Part shown: positions 32,502-40,409 of the stretch, one piece after another
How the letters are laid out: each line of letters opens with the position of its first letter
Position numbering within the stretch: position 1 is the first letter of the stretch
IMG/VR virus record: IMGVR_UViG_3300030012_003138
Span: 1-53,838 of that record
Reading direction: 5' to 3' (one strand)
Length of the DNA: 53,838 nt
Source: a virus
Position numbers and translations under genes: made by a program
Notes under the pieces: generated by a model
Seen by the model: only the letters and a program-made list of their open reading frames with translations
Told to the model about the DNA's origin: nothing
Database searches by the model: none

Positions 32502-32759
32502 ATGGCGAACCTTAAAAAACAAGAATACTACAAAAACAACAAGAAAAAACGGTTAGAATACCAAAAAAAGTACTACGAAAAAAATAAAGAAGAAATAGCA
32601 CGTAAGAGAGAACGAGAGCGAAACGAAGACCCAAGATGGCAAGAAAAACAAAAAGCATACAACAGAGCTTATTATCTACAAAACAAAGAGCGAATAATGG
32701 CTCAAAGAAAGCGTAAGAAAAAAGATGTAGAGAACACAAAGGATACGCTCACAAAATAA
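32502..32759 (+). CDS. Lys/Tyr-rich helical protein
   Basis: An 85-residue protein from ATG 32502; the frame is open to a TTG at 32469, but that lies in the promoter box. It is nearly all helix with repeated K-x-Y-Y-x-x-N-K units (QEYYKNNKKKRLEYQKKYYE, YNRAYYLQNKERIMAQRKRK). Such Y-Y-x-x-N-K-x-x-R repeats occur in many phage and bacterial proteins next to endonucleases and are thought to bind nucleic acid. The function here is unproven. Confidence 0.55.
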   Translation: MANLKKQEYYKNNKKKRLEYQKKYYEKNKEEIARKRERERNEDPRWQEKQKAYNRAYYLQNKERIMAQRKRKKKDVENTKDTLTK

Positions 32760-32835
32760 AGCGGGTTATACAGGTTTAAGCGGGGGTAAAGAATTGAAAA
32801 GCAACAAAACTAATTCCAAACAATATATAATTCTC

Positions 32836-32869
32836 TTAATATAATTTATCATATGATAAACTATATTAA
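32836..32869. promoter_or_regulatory. 34-bp near-perfect palindrome
   Basis: The sequence centres on TTTATCATATGATAAA and extends to TTAATATA on the left and TATATTAA on the right with a single mismatched pair (A-C at 32844 and 32861). It lies in the 159-base gap upstream of the NUMOD4-like gene. A homodimeric DNA-binding protein is the obvious reader; an extruded cruciform is another option. Confidence 0.7.
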
Positions 32870-32918
32870 AGGAAATATATATTAATTGAAATGAAAATAT
32901 TGATTCAAACTCTTTTCT

Positions 32919-33398
32919 ATGTATCATGGTAACATGACCGAATTAATAGAAGATATCGAAAAAAGACCTATCCCTGATACGAAATATGAGATAGATCAGC
33001 ATGGTTTTGTATACAATAAAGGCAGAAGACTCCGTTCGCAGTATAAGAGCGGGCGGTGGTATTGTCGTATATACACAAAAGCAGGTAGGCAACTATCTAT
33101 CGACGTAAAAAAACTAGCTGACTTATTATTTAGTGAAAGCGCCCCTCCTAAATTGACTAGAGAGATTATCGAAGGCCGTATTAATGCTCGCCCCCTTCCA
33201 GAACACCCTAGATATTCCGTTACTGAGTATGGAGCTGTTTATTGCATGGAACCTCCCCGAAGAGGACCGAATGCAGGTAAACTTTATATGGTATCTACTA
33301 AAACTAATGTGTCAGGAAAAAAATATGTTGCTTTATATGATTACGAAGGGTGCAATCGATATGTTCAAGTGCAAGCGTTGGTAGACTCTGTATGGTGA
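32919..33398 (+). CDS. NUMOD4-like DNA-binding protein without HNH domain
   Basis: A 159-residue protein (Met at 32919 or 32934). It appears to hold two diverged copies of one module: residues 22-70 (KYEIDQHGFVYNKGRRLRSQ, RWYCRIYTKAGRQL, VKKLADLLF) and 96-159 (PRYSVTEYGAVYCM, KKYVALYDYEGCNRYVQVQA, LVDSVW). The Y-x-(V/I)-x-x-x-G-x-V-Y start and R-V-H-x-L-V-like end match NUMOD4 modules, which bind DNA in homing endonucleases. No HNH or GIY-YIG nuclease is attached. It may therefore be a regulator or a relic of a homing gene, and the palindrome just upstream could be its site. Confidence 0.55.
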   Translation: MYHGNMTELIEDIEKRPIPDTKYEIDQHGFVYNKGRRLRSQYKSGRWYCRIYTKAGRQLSIDVKKLADLLFSESAPPKLTREIIEGRINARPLPEHPRYSVTEYGAVYCMEPPRRGPNAGKLYMVSTKTNVSGKKYVALYDYEGCNRYVQVQALVDSVW

Positions 33399-33483
33399 TC
33401 CCTGATTCATGATTCCTGACTCAAGGTACATGGATCAGATTCACCCTTGTAGAAAGCTAAATTGGCCTTAAATTTATTGACTA

Positions 33484-35709
33484 ATGTATACTGATCCAGA
33501 TGCCATGCATGAGCTTGACGGTTTAGCTGCTTTTGACAAAGAAGGCAAGCCGATGAAAAGCCGTATTAAAGATGTAAAAAGTGCCTTAAAAATATTTCAA
33601 GGGCTTCGCAAAGCTGATGAGCAATCGTCTGTAAACAGAGCCAGAGTAGACGCAATGTTTGATGGGGCTAATCCCTACAATCAAGCGCAACTGAATGCGA
33701 GTGGTCAGGGTCTTAAAACTAATTTGAATTTCGGAGAGGCTCAACGTCTTTTGGATATATCGCTATCTGCCTACGTAGACCTTTACTCTTCACTAGAAAA
33801 ACTAGTGGAGGTAAAGGGTACGCAGGGAGAGCCTAGCGAGATTACTCAACAGGAGGATATTGTTTCTGAGGAGATAACTCATTTGTTGCGTAGTTGGCCT
33901 GATTTTCATTCTCACTACCTTCGTCTTTGTACGACGTTCATCAAACATGGTACAGGGATCACTTACTTTGATACCCCTGATGATTGGAAGTTTAGAGTAG
34001 GTAGTTTTGCAGATTTTTTGATTCCGAGGCAAACGCCCGCATCTGAGTCGGCTATTGATGTAGCGATTGGTCGTAGGCAGTATCACATACATGAGTTATT
34101 TAATTTCATAAAAAATCCAGAAGCAGCTAGTAAAGTGGGTTGGAATGTTGAAGAGGTAAGGAAAGTTCTTTTGAAACATGTTACTACAAGCGGGCGTAGG
34201 AATCACAAAAACATTTATGATGATTGGGAGTCTTTACAATCTGAGTTAAAAAACAACGACATACATGAGGGGTATCAAAACCCTACGGTATCTGTGTTAC
34301 ATTTTTGGGTACGTGAATTAGATGGTAGTATTTCTCATTACATATCTACTGAAAAAGATTGTGAATATTTTTTATATAAAAAACTTTCCCGCTACGAAAA
34401 GCCAGAGCATGCGTATGTTATGTTTACGTATGGTGTAGGCTCGAATGGAACATATCATTCGGTGCGGGGGTTGGGGCATCGTATCTTTAACCACATTCAG
34501 ACAAGCAACCGATTGCGTTGCCAGATGATTGACGGTGCGATGTTAGGATCGGCAGTTATGATTCAACCCGAAAACCAGAGGGCGTTAGATGAATTAGGGT
34601 TTACGTATTATGGAGCATATGCCGTCCTATCCCCCAACGTTAATATTATTGAGAAGGCAGCACCTAACTTGAGTACTGGTGTGCAGCCAGCACTGAACGA
34701 CATATCAAATCAGTTAGCTTTGAATACTGATACTATAAGTACATATGGGCCTAATCAGAGTTCACCGTACAAGAATCAGATGCAGGTGGTTGCTGACATG
34801 GATGTGCAGACTAGGTTGTCTGGTGCATCCTTAAACTTGTTTTATGCTTCATGGAACAGGTTACTTAAAGAGATTGTTAGGAGGATAGTAAACGGCAAGA
34901 AAGACAAGGAACTTAACGAGTTTTATAGTAGGTGTGCAGACCGAGGGGTACAGGAATCATTTATCAAGACATTGGATTTGGCTAGAACAAAAGCCGTCCG
35001 ATCTATTGGCAATGGCTCGTATGCGAATAGATTGGTTGCCCTTCGGGAGTTACAAGCTATATCAGGTTCGTTTGATGAGGTTGGTCGTAAGAACCTTACT
35101 CGTGATATAGTTTCTACTCGTGTCGGGCATGATTTAGCTGACAGGTATGCTCCTGTGATGGAAGGTGCTCGTCAGACAGTGGATAGTAAAATTGCATATC
35201 TTGAAAACCAACAGTTATCAGGAGGCATTTCTGTTCCTGTGGTTTCGACTGAATTACACGCAGCTCATTTGGCAGAGCATATTCCAGCTTTGACAGGTTT
35301 AATTGAGCAATTAAATACAGGTCAGGCAGATCCTGTACAGGTTTTACCTGCATTACAGGCATTTTATGAGCACATTGCAATGACTGCGGAGCAGTTAGCA
35401 GGTGATCCTATGCAAGAAGGTTTGGTTGGTCAGGCAAAACAAGCCCTTCAATTTGCAGAAGAGATGATAAATAACACCTCAAAACAGGTTCAAAAGATGC
35501 AACGTGAAGCAGCACAAGCAGCGCAAGCGGGCCAAACCCCTCAAGACGGTGGAGATCCTGTGATGAGTACTAAAATGCAAGAGCATCAGATTAAGTTACA
35601 AATGGCCCAACAAAAAGCTGAACTTGACATGCAGTTAAAACAAGCCAAGTTTGAGCAAGAGCAAGCATTGCGTGACGCAAAGATGGCAATGGACTTGCAG
35701 AAACAATAA
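33484..35709 (+). CDS. Portal protein
   Basis: A 741-residue protein that opens the virion-gene block. Features of podovirus-type portals are seen: a helical N-terminal wing (QAQLNASGQGLKTNLNFGEA, then RLLDISLSAYVDLY), a central fold with VLHFWVRELDGSISHYIS, and the crown with GHRIFNHIQTSNRLRCQMID. A long Gln/Ala-rich coiled-coil end follows (KLQMAQQKAELDMQLKQAKF). Twelve copies form the vertex ring through which terminase pumps DNA. The downstream order scaffold, then capsid, supports the call. No Walker motif or protease fusion is present. Confidence 0.85.
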   Translation: MYTDPDAMHELDGLAAFDKEGKPMKSRIKDVKSALKIFQGLRKADEQSSVNRARVDAMFDGANPYNQAQLNASGQGLKTNLNFGEAQRLLDISLSAYVDLYSSLEKLVEVKGTQGEPSEITQQEDIVSEEITHLLRSWPDFHSHYLRLCTTFIKHGTGITYFDTPDDWKFRVGSFADFLIPRQTPASESAIDVAIGRRQYHIHELFNFIKNPEAASKVGWNVEEVRKVLLKHVTTSGRRNHKNIYDDWESLQSELKNNDIHEGYQNPTVSVLHFWVRELDGSISHYISTEKDCEYFLYKKLSRYEKPEHAYVMFTYGVGSNGTYHSVRGLGHRIFNHIQTSNRLRCQMIDGAMLGSAVMIQPENQRALDELGFTYYGAYAVLSPNVNIIEKAAPNLSTGVQPALNDISNQLALNTDTISTYGPNQSSPYKNQMQVVADMDVQTRLSGASLNLFYASWNRLLKEIVRRIVNGKKDKELNEFYSRCADRGVQESFIKTLDLARTKAVRSIGNGSYANRLVALRELQAISGSFDEVGRKNLTRDIVSTRVGHDLADRYAPVMEGARQTVDSKIAYLENQQLSGGISVPVVSTELHAAHLAEHIPALTGLIEQLNTGQADPVQVLPALQAFYEHIAMTAEQLAGDPMQEGLVGQAKQALQFAEEMINNTSKQVQKMQREAAQAAQAGQTPQDGGDPVMSTKMQEHQIKLQMAQQKAELDMQLKQAKFEQEQALRDAKMAMDLQKQ

Positions 35710-35716
35710 ACTATAG

Positions 35717-36025
35717 ATGCCAAAAAAAGTTGCCTTGCCTATCCCAATAGATAGGTGGTTCAAAGATGTTAAACGAATTGAAGAATTACGAGCGATCTTG
35801 GATTCTGAGGCTTTTCAAACGGCAGTCGCAATTCTCAAAGACACAGCAGGGCCAACTTTTGGATCAGTTGCTGGAGACGAGAAGATTAACAGCAACCGTC
35901 ACGCATGGTACGCAGGATATCGTGATGCTTTCAGTGATTTACATAAACTAACTAAATTACAAGCCGATAAACAACCAAACGTAACACCTGAAGAATGGAA
36001 TCACATACAGACACCGCAACAGTAG
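35717..36025 (+). CDS. Hypothetical protein between portal and scaffold
   Basis: A 102-residue protein (KVALPIPIDRWFKDVKRIEE, then HAWYAGYRDAFSDLHKL). The helix with W-Y-A-G-Y-R-D-x-F resembles short phage proteins found at this position, which may help assembly. It overlaps the scaffold gene start by 31 bases and follows the portal by seven bases, so the three are co-expressed. The family is not named with confidence. Confidence 0.6.
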   Translation: MPKKVALPIPIDRWFKDVKRIEELRAILDSEAFQTAVAILKDTAGPTFGSVAGDEKINSNRHAWYAGYRDAFSDLHKLTKLQADKQPNVTPEEWNHIQTPQQ

Positions 36026-37227
36026 AAGCACCTGAAGTAGAAGTAACTGAAGTAGATTCAACAGCTTCTGTTGAAAGTTTACCTCAAGAAACTACACAGG
36101 ATAGTTTTCTTGATGCTTTAGATGCTGCTTTGACTAATATGACAGATTCTCCTTTAGAGGAGGTTGCAACAGAAGAAACAAAAGAAGAGCCTAAAGAAGA
36201 AGAATTAAAACCAGAAATCGAGGATACAGAAGACCCTCCTTTGGCAGACAAAGAAGAAGTTGAAGAAGAGGCTAAAGAAAAACCAAATACAGATGATCCG
36301 ATAGAAGAACTATCAGAAGATCTTGGTGATGACTGGACACCTAAAGCAGCTAACAGGTTTAAACAGTTAAAAGACGAACTTAAAAGTAATAAATCAGAAC
36401 TCGACACTCTTAGACAAACTGTTAAAGAACAGTCTTATAAAATGAAAGAGTTGTCAGCTATTGCTGAAAACAAAGATGTAGATTCTTTAAAAGAAACTCT
36501 TAGGCAGTATGAGATTGAAAAATCTTTTAGTGATTTGGAAAACACAGCTCAGTATCAAGAAGCGGTAAGTGAACCTTTAAATAGGTTAATGGATAAAGCG
36601 TCTGTTATTGCTGAGAAGTACGACGCTGATTACGACAGGCTTGTTGACATTATCGCTTTAGATGATGCTGAACAGCAAGATGAAAAACTAGTTGAATTAT
36701 TACCTGAAGCTACTGACAGAGATAAATCAACTATCTATAGGATAATTGAAGACATTGATCCTATCATTGAAAGACGTAATGAGTTATTTGACAACGCTGA
36801 TGAAGCTTTAAAAGAAGCCCGTTACTTAGAGGAACAAAAACAACAAGCAGAGGTAGCTGAAAAAGCTGAGATACGTAAAAGTATAACTAGAAACGTAGTA
36901 AAAAGAGTTGGTGAAAAACTCCCTTTTCTTTCTGGAGTAGAAGGTTTAGATATGTCTTCTATAGAAGCAAAAGCTTCAGACCTCGATCCATCAGTGGTAC
37001 ATCCTGTAGATTTTGCTTATAATTCCGTAGCTGCTCAAATTTTACCTACTATTGTTCGTGAGTATTTATCATCTCGTGCTGAAGCTGATTTACTTATGAG
37101 CAAATTAGCTGAGTATGAAGACGCTGAACCTACTGTTTCTGGATCACCAAAATCAGATACTGCTTCTCAAAGGCCATCAGATTTATCATTTGAAGAGGCT
37201 ATTAGTGCAGCCTTGAGTGGGACGTAA
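35995..37227 (+). CDS. Scaffolding protein (putative)
   Basis: A 410-residue, strongly acidic, Glu/Thr-rich protein. The first 100 residues are disordered (EEVATEETKEEPKEEELKPE). A coiled coil follows (residues 118-160, KQLKDELKSNKSELDTLRQT), then long helices and a disordered C-terminus ending FEEAISAALSG. Composition, length and position between portal and capsid fit a scaffold that directs prohead assembly and is then removed. Sequence homology was not used. Confidence 0.75.
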   Translation: MESHTDTATVEAPEVEVTEVDSTASVESLPQETTQDSFLDALDAALTNMTDSPLEEVATEETKEEPKEEELKPEIEDTEDPPLADKEEVEEEAKEKPNTDDPIEELSEDLGDDWTPKAANRFKQLKDELKSNKSELDTLRQTVKEQSYKMKELSAIAENKDVDSLKETLRQYEIEKSFSDLENTAQYQEAVSEPLNRLMDKASVIAEKYDADYDRLVDIIALDDAEQQDEKLVELLPEATDRDKSTIYRIIEDIDPIIERRNELFDNADEALKEARYLEEQKQQAEVAEKAEIRKSITRNVVKRVGEKLPFLSGVEGLDMSSIEAKASDLDPSVVHPVDFAYNSVAAQILPTIVREYLSSRAEADLLMSKLAEYEDAEPTVSGSPKSDTASQRPSDLSFEEAISAALSGT

Positions 37228-37246
37228 AAGTAGTTTATACTAGCAT

Positions 37247-37540
37247 ATGGCTAGGGCAAAATTCAAACGATTACCTTCAGGAAAGATCCTATGGAGAGGT
37301 GAGCAGTTTGCTGGTTTTAATAAACCGAAGAAAGCTCCTGCGGGAAGTAAAAAGAAGTTTATTGTTCTTGGCAAGCAAGGGAATAAGATTAAAAAAGTAG
37401 GTTTTGGTCATAGAGATTATCAAGACTTTAGGCAACATAAAGATCCTAAAAGGCGTAAAAACTTTAGGGCTAGGCATAATTGTCAGACCGCAAAAGACAA
37501 AACAACCGCCCGTTATTGGGCATGTAGAAAACTTTGGTGA
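37247..37540 (+). CDS. Small basic protein, DUF5754-like
   Basis: A 97-residue basic protein. The C-terminal half has the pattern KVGFGHRDYQDFRQHKDPKR, then RKNFRARHNCQTAKDKTTAR and YWACRKLW. The order R-K-x-F-R-A-R-H-x-C, then A-R-Y-W-A-C, is that of DUF5754, common in marine phages near capsid genes. The conserved Cys/His residues may bind metal. Function unknown, probably virion- or DNA-associated. Confidence 0.7.
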   Translation: MARAKFKRLPSGKILWRGEQFAGFNKPKKAPAGSKKKFIVLGKQGNKIKKVGFGHRDYQDFRQHKDPKRRKNFRARHNCQTAKDKTTARYWACRKLW

Positions 37541-37719
37541 TGGCTAAGAAAAAATCAACAGTTAATAAAGCAGGTAATTATACAAAGCCTACGATGCGTA
37601 AGCGATTGTTCCGTCAGATTCTGGCAGGTACTAAGGGGGGCAGAGCAGGTCAGTGGTCTGCACGTAAAGCTCAGTTACTTGCTATGATGTACAAAAAAAG
37701 AGGTGGGGGTTATAAGTAA
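37540..37719 (+). CDS. Small basic protein
   Basis: A 59-residue protein from ATG 37540, overlapping the previous TGA; a TTG two codons upstream is in frame. It contains NKAGNYTKPTMRKRLFRQIL and GRAGQWSARKAQLLAMMYKK, ending GGGYK. This short sequence type recurs in many marine phages in the same small-protein cluster. The role is unknown; its strong positive charge suggests DNA binding or packaging. Confidence 0.7.
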   Translation: MAKKKSTVNKAGNYTKPTMRKRLFRQILAGTKGGRAGQWSARKAQLLAMMYKKRGGGYK

Positions 37720-37997
37720 TGGCTTTGAAAAAATCACAGAAGTCCTTAAAAGATTGGACTAAACAAAAGTGGCGTACTAAGTCTGGTAAGAAGTCTTCTG
37801 AAACAGGGGAGCGTTACTTACCTGAAAGAGCTATTAAGATGTTATCTTCTGCAAAATACGCAGCAGGAACACGTAGAAAAAGAAAAGCTACAGCAGAGGG
37901 GAAACAAAACGCTAAGTATACAGAAGCGGAGAGAAAAGCATTTATCAGAGCAACTGGTAGAAAATACAAACCCAAAAAGAAAAAAAGTAAAAAATGA
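37719..37997 (+). CDS. Small basic protein, DUF5872-like
   Basis: A 92-residue Lys/Arg-rich protein: KSLKDWTKQKWRTKSGKKSS, GERYLPERAIKMLSSAKYAA and a Lys tail. The order W-T-K-Q-K-W-R-T-K-S-G-K, then E-R-Y-L-P-E-x-A-I, matches DUF5872 as I recall it. Family members are encoded next to capsid genes in marine phages and giant viruses; the function is unknown. It is linked by overlaps to both neighbours. Confidence 0.7.
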   Translation: MALKKSQKSLKDWTKQKWRTKSGKKSSETGERYLPERAIKMLSSAKYAAGTRRKRKATAEGKQNAKYTEAERKAFIRATGRKYKPKKKKSKK

Positions 37998-38239
37998 AAG
38001 GTGTACCACACTATTTAAAAGACGGAACTCTTTATAAAGGAGAGTCACATAAAATGCCTAATGGTGAAGTCCACACGGGCAAAGAGCATAATGAAGACAG
38101 TGAGAAACTATTTCATTTTGATGACCTTAGTGACGAAGCAAAAGAGAAAGCAAAGAAGTCTAAAAAAGAAGATAAAAAAGGAACCGCAGTTGTTATCTCT
38201 TTTATGGACGCTGTAGAAAAAGGTATAAAGGAAAAATAG
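37994..38239 (+). CDS. Small conserved phage protein
   Basis: An 81-residue protein that begins MKGVPHYLKDGTLYKGESHK, has HKMPNGEVHTGKEHNEDSEK and ends in a charged helix. The HYxKDGxxYKGxxHKMPNGxxHTGKxH pattern is frequent in marine phage small-gene clusters. Its many His residues may bind metal. It starts by ATGA overlap with the DUF5872-like gene and ends the small-protein cluster. Confidence 0.65.
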   Translation: MKGVPHYLKDGTLYKGESHKMPNGEVHTGKEHNEDSEKLFHFDDLSDEAKEKAKKSKKEDKKGTAVVISFMDAVEKGIKEK

Positions 38240-38252
38240 GAGTAGTAGAGGA

Positions 38253-38441
38253 TTAATCCTCTACTACATCAAGACCAACACAGATTTTAGGTGGTAGTGG
38301 TGTAACCTGTGTTTCAAGATTAACCCTTACTGCTGGGTCTGTGAATGGAATTGGTAGACCTACTTTAGCGTTGGTTGTGTCGCAAGCGACGTTGGCGAGT
38401 GCTACAAAAGCTAGACCGAGTAGTACAATTATTTTCTTCAT
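38253..38441 (-). CDS. Small putative lipoprotein on opposite strand (moron candidate)
   Basis: A 62-residue protein with an N-terminal signal peptide (MKKIIVLLGLAFVALANVAC) whose Cys20 could be lipidated. Residues -3 to -1 are Asn-Val-Ala, so the lipobox is imperfect at -3. The mature part is 42 residues with GLPIPFTDPAVRVNLETQV and one further Cys (KICVG). It is the only (-) gene between portal and capsid genes, so it probably has its own promoter. Small phage lipoproteins expressed this way often block superinfection; that is inference. Confidence 0.6.
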   Translation of the reverse strand: MKKIIVLLGLAFVALANVACDTTNAKVGLPIPFTDPAVRVNLETQVTPLPPKICVGLDVVED

Positions 38442-38509
38442 ATGTTAATCTAAGCATGGAGTCTAAAAATTTCCACTGTAAAAAATTCAAATAAGCTATA
38501 TATTAAAAG

Positions 38510-38638
38510 ATGCCTAATTACATGAATAAGTCAGACGGAAAAAAGACTAAGAAACAGATATTAAAGTCTTACCAAGGGAACGGTATGGGTGGTAGTACCA
38601 CACCTAGAAAGAAAGCTAAAAAACGTTATTATTCTTAA
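38510..38638 (+). CDS. 42-aa basic protein
   Basis: A short frame starting MPNYMNKSDGKKTKKQILKS, then a Gly/Ser stretch GNGMGGSTTPRKKAKKRYYS. The basic composition and Gly-Gly-Ser hinge resemble the other small proteins in this cluster. A plausible AT-rich upstream region precedes it (TATATTAAAAG). It lies between the opposite-strand lipoprotein gene and the capsid leader. Confidence 0.55.
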   Translation: MPNYMNKSDGKKTKKQILKSYQGNGMGGSTTPRKKAKKRYYS

Positions 38639-38929
38639 GGCTGATCTTAATTTCAGTACTAAGGTAGTACTATAAAATACCCTGTTGCATATATAAAAAA
38701 TAAGATTATTTTATATATGTTAACAACTCATACGGTTGCTCTAGCCATAAATAGTTCTAGTGGGAAGTTATCAATGGGCTGTGTTCCGTTCCATACTCAA
38801 TCTACTTGGTTGCTCTAGCCATAAATAGTTCTAGTTCAGTAGATTACATAAATATTTAATTAGATCGTCTCCAGAACGAAACAGGAGAGGTCTGTACTAC
38901 TATAACTTAACAATTAGAAAACAAATAAA
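38639..38929 (+). promoter_or_regulatory. Capsid gene leader with hairpins and repeats
   Basis: About 290 bases with no gene. It contains a small hairpin AGTAC/GTACT near 38656-38672. A perfect 11-bp hairpin follows, CATATATAAAA (38688-38698) against TTTTATATATG (38709-38719), then two copies of a 28-bp direct repeat. An 8-bp inverted repeat (AATCTACT at 38799-38806, AGTAGATT at 38838-38845) flanks the second copy. This is the most elaborate leader in the structural region and probably controls the high expression of capsid. Confidence 0.55.
38734..38835 (+). repeat. Two 28-bp direct repeats in capsid leader
   Basis: GGTTGCTCTAGCCATAAATA followed by GTTCTAGT occurs at 38734-38761 and again, identically, at 38808-38835, 74 bases apart start to start. 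I did not see another copy in the window. Confidence 0.9.
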
Positions 38930-40303
38930 ATGGCCTTTGGACCTCCAAACACTCTGTCAGCCCCCGCATCAGGATCGGCTGCGGATCAAACTATTAACAC
39001 AATATTGACCCAAGAAGCGGGTAGAATTGGTGCTGATATACATAAAGCAACTCTTCACACCAGCCCTTGGATTGATCTTATTAAACAATCTACATTCCCA
39101 GAAGGAATGGGTTATACACTCAACACTTTGATTTATGACCGTGCTCTCCCCGTGTCTCCTCTCGACGCAGATCTTGATGAATCTGCTGCTCTTGTAGGTA
39201 CTAACTGGAGTGCTCTAGGTACTACACAAGGATCAGCTTCTGCTGGTTTTATTGCTAACACAACTGAGTCTACTACAGCAGCACCAACAGGTGGAGATAA
39301 TGTTAACCACATTGACTTCTCTAAAGTGCTTAAAACTTACAGCCTTAGTAGAGCTGTCATTGAATCTCCACATATCAATGTAGAAGAGCTTCGTTATGCA
39401 GCCCACCGCACAGAGCAACTCCGTGCGATTATGGATTTGCTTAAAGAGTCCACTCGTTCTTCTTGGGAGAATCGTTATCGTCAACAGTACGATAAGGTAT
39501 GTAACAATGTTGTTTACGCTAAAACTGCTTCTTCTATCTTTGCTACTGGAGCTGAAGGTAAAGCAACACACTCTACTGACTCATCTGAGCTTTTAGATGT
39601 AGATGCTGCTGCTACTGCTGGTGGTGATGGTGGAACAGGTGATAATGTTGTAGATGCGACTGCAAACATCTCTAACGCTCTTTTGGATAAGATTTACTTC
39701 CAACTTGTGCGTAAAGGTGCTGGAAACAATGCACATGGAGTTGAGAATGGTAGACCAGTATTTACATTGGTTTGCTCATCAGAAGCATCTTATCAGTTGA
39801 TGACTGAGTCTGGATTCCGTGATGATGTACGTTACAACAATTCTAGAGTGAGTGAGCTTATTGCTCCTTTAGGTGTTGAGAAGTCTTTCAGAGGTTTCTA
39901 TCACTTGATTGATGACATGCTTCCACGTTTCAACGCAGCTCTAACTGGTGGAAACGACAACCTTGTTGAAGTACCTGTCTACGACGTAGACCACTCAAAC
40001 AAGAAAGTTGTAATGAACTCAGCTTATGATAGTGCTGCTATCGAAGTAGCTTACATCTTACACCAAGATGTAATGGAGTCCTTGATTCCTGCGCCTGTCA
40101 CTAATGTAAATGGTCTTTCATTTGATCCAGTCAGCTATAAAGGTGACTTCAAGTGGACTAACATTCCTGATATTGTGCGTAACCCAGATGGAAACATTGG
40201 TTTCTTCAGGGGTATCATGGCTTCAGCTTCCAAGCCTATTAAGACAGACTTTGGTTATGTGATTCTCTTCAAGAGAGATTCCGCTACACCTGCTGCTGTT
40301 TAA
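38930..40303 (+). CDS. Major capsid protein
   Basis: A 457-residue protein with features of HK97-fold capsids of this phage type. The N-terminal arm (TLSAPASGSAADQTINTILT) is followed by TSPWIDLIKQSTFPEGMGYT, a long helix with RSSWENRYRQQYDKVCNNVV, and C-terminal strands (FSYx-like DPVSYKGDFKWTNIPDIV). It follows portal, scaffold and a leader, and is closed by an intrinsic terminator, as expected for the most abundant virion protein. No signal peptide. The fold call is from sequence style and context. Confidence 0.82.
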   Translation: MAFGPPNTLSAPASGSAADQTINTILTQEAGRIGADIHKATLHTSPWIDLIKQSTFPEGMGYTLNTLIYDRALPVSPLDADLDESAALVGTNWSALGTTQGSASAGFIANTTESTTAAPTGGDNVNHIDFSKVLKTYSLSRAVIESPHINVEELRYAAHRTEQLRAIMDLLKESTRSSWENRYRQQYDKVCNNVVYAKTASSIFATGAEGKATHSTDSSELLDVDAAATAGGDGGTGDNVVDATANISNALLDKIYFQLVRKGAGNNAHGVENGRPVFTLVCSSEASYQLMTESGFRDDVRYNNSRVSELIAPLGVEKSFRGFYHLIDDMLPRFNAALTGGNDNLVEVPVYDVDHSNKKVVMNSAYDSAAIEVAYILHQDVMESLIPAPVTNVNGLSFDPVSYKGDFKWTNIPDIVRNPDGNIGFFRGIMASASKPIKTDFGYVILFKRDSATPAAV

Positions 40304-40350
40304 TTTAATGTGGGGTTCTTAAAAGGAACCTTACATAAATACTTCACAAT

Positions 40351-40393
40351 AACCTCGATCCTCTTGCAAAAATGGGGATCGGGGTTATTTTTT
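40351..40393 (+). terminator. Intrinsic terminator after capsid gene
   Basis: AACCTCGATCC (40351-40361) pairs with GGATCGGGGTT (40376-40386) with one G-U pair, then ATTTTTT. It is the clearest classical terminator in the window and isolates the capsid transcript. Confidence 0.88.
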
Positions 40394-40409
40394 ATAAACA
40401 ATTAATATT

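Noticed and set aside
28980-33440. Transposon or IS element explaining the odd segment
   Set aside because: No transposase or integrase is encoded, and the terminal repeats are short and imperfect with no visible target duplication.
33802-34092. 96-residue (-) frame inside the portal gene
   Set aside because: Antisense of a conserved virion gene, without a promoter or recognisable domain.
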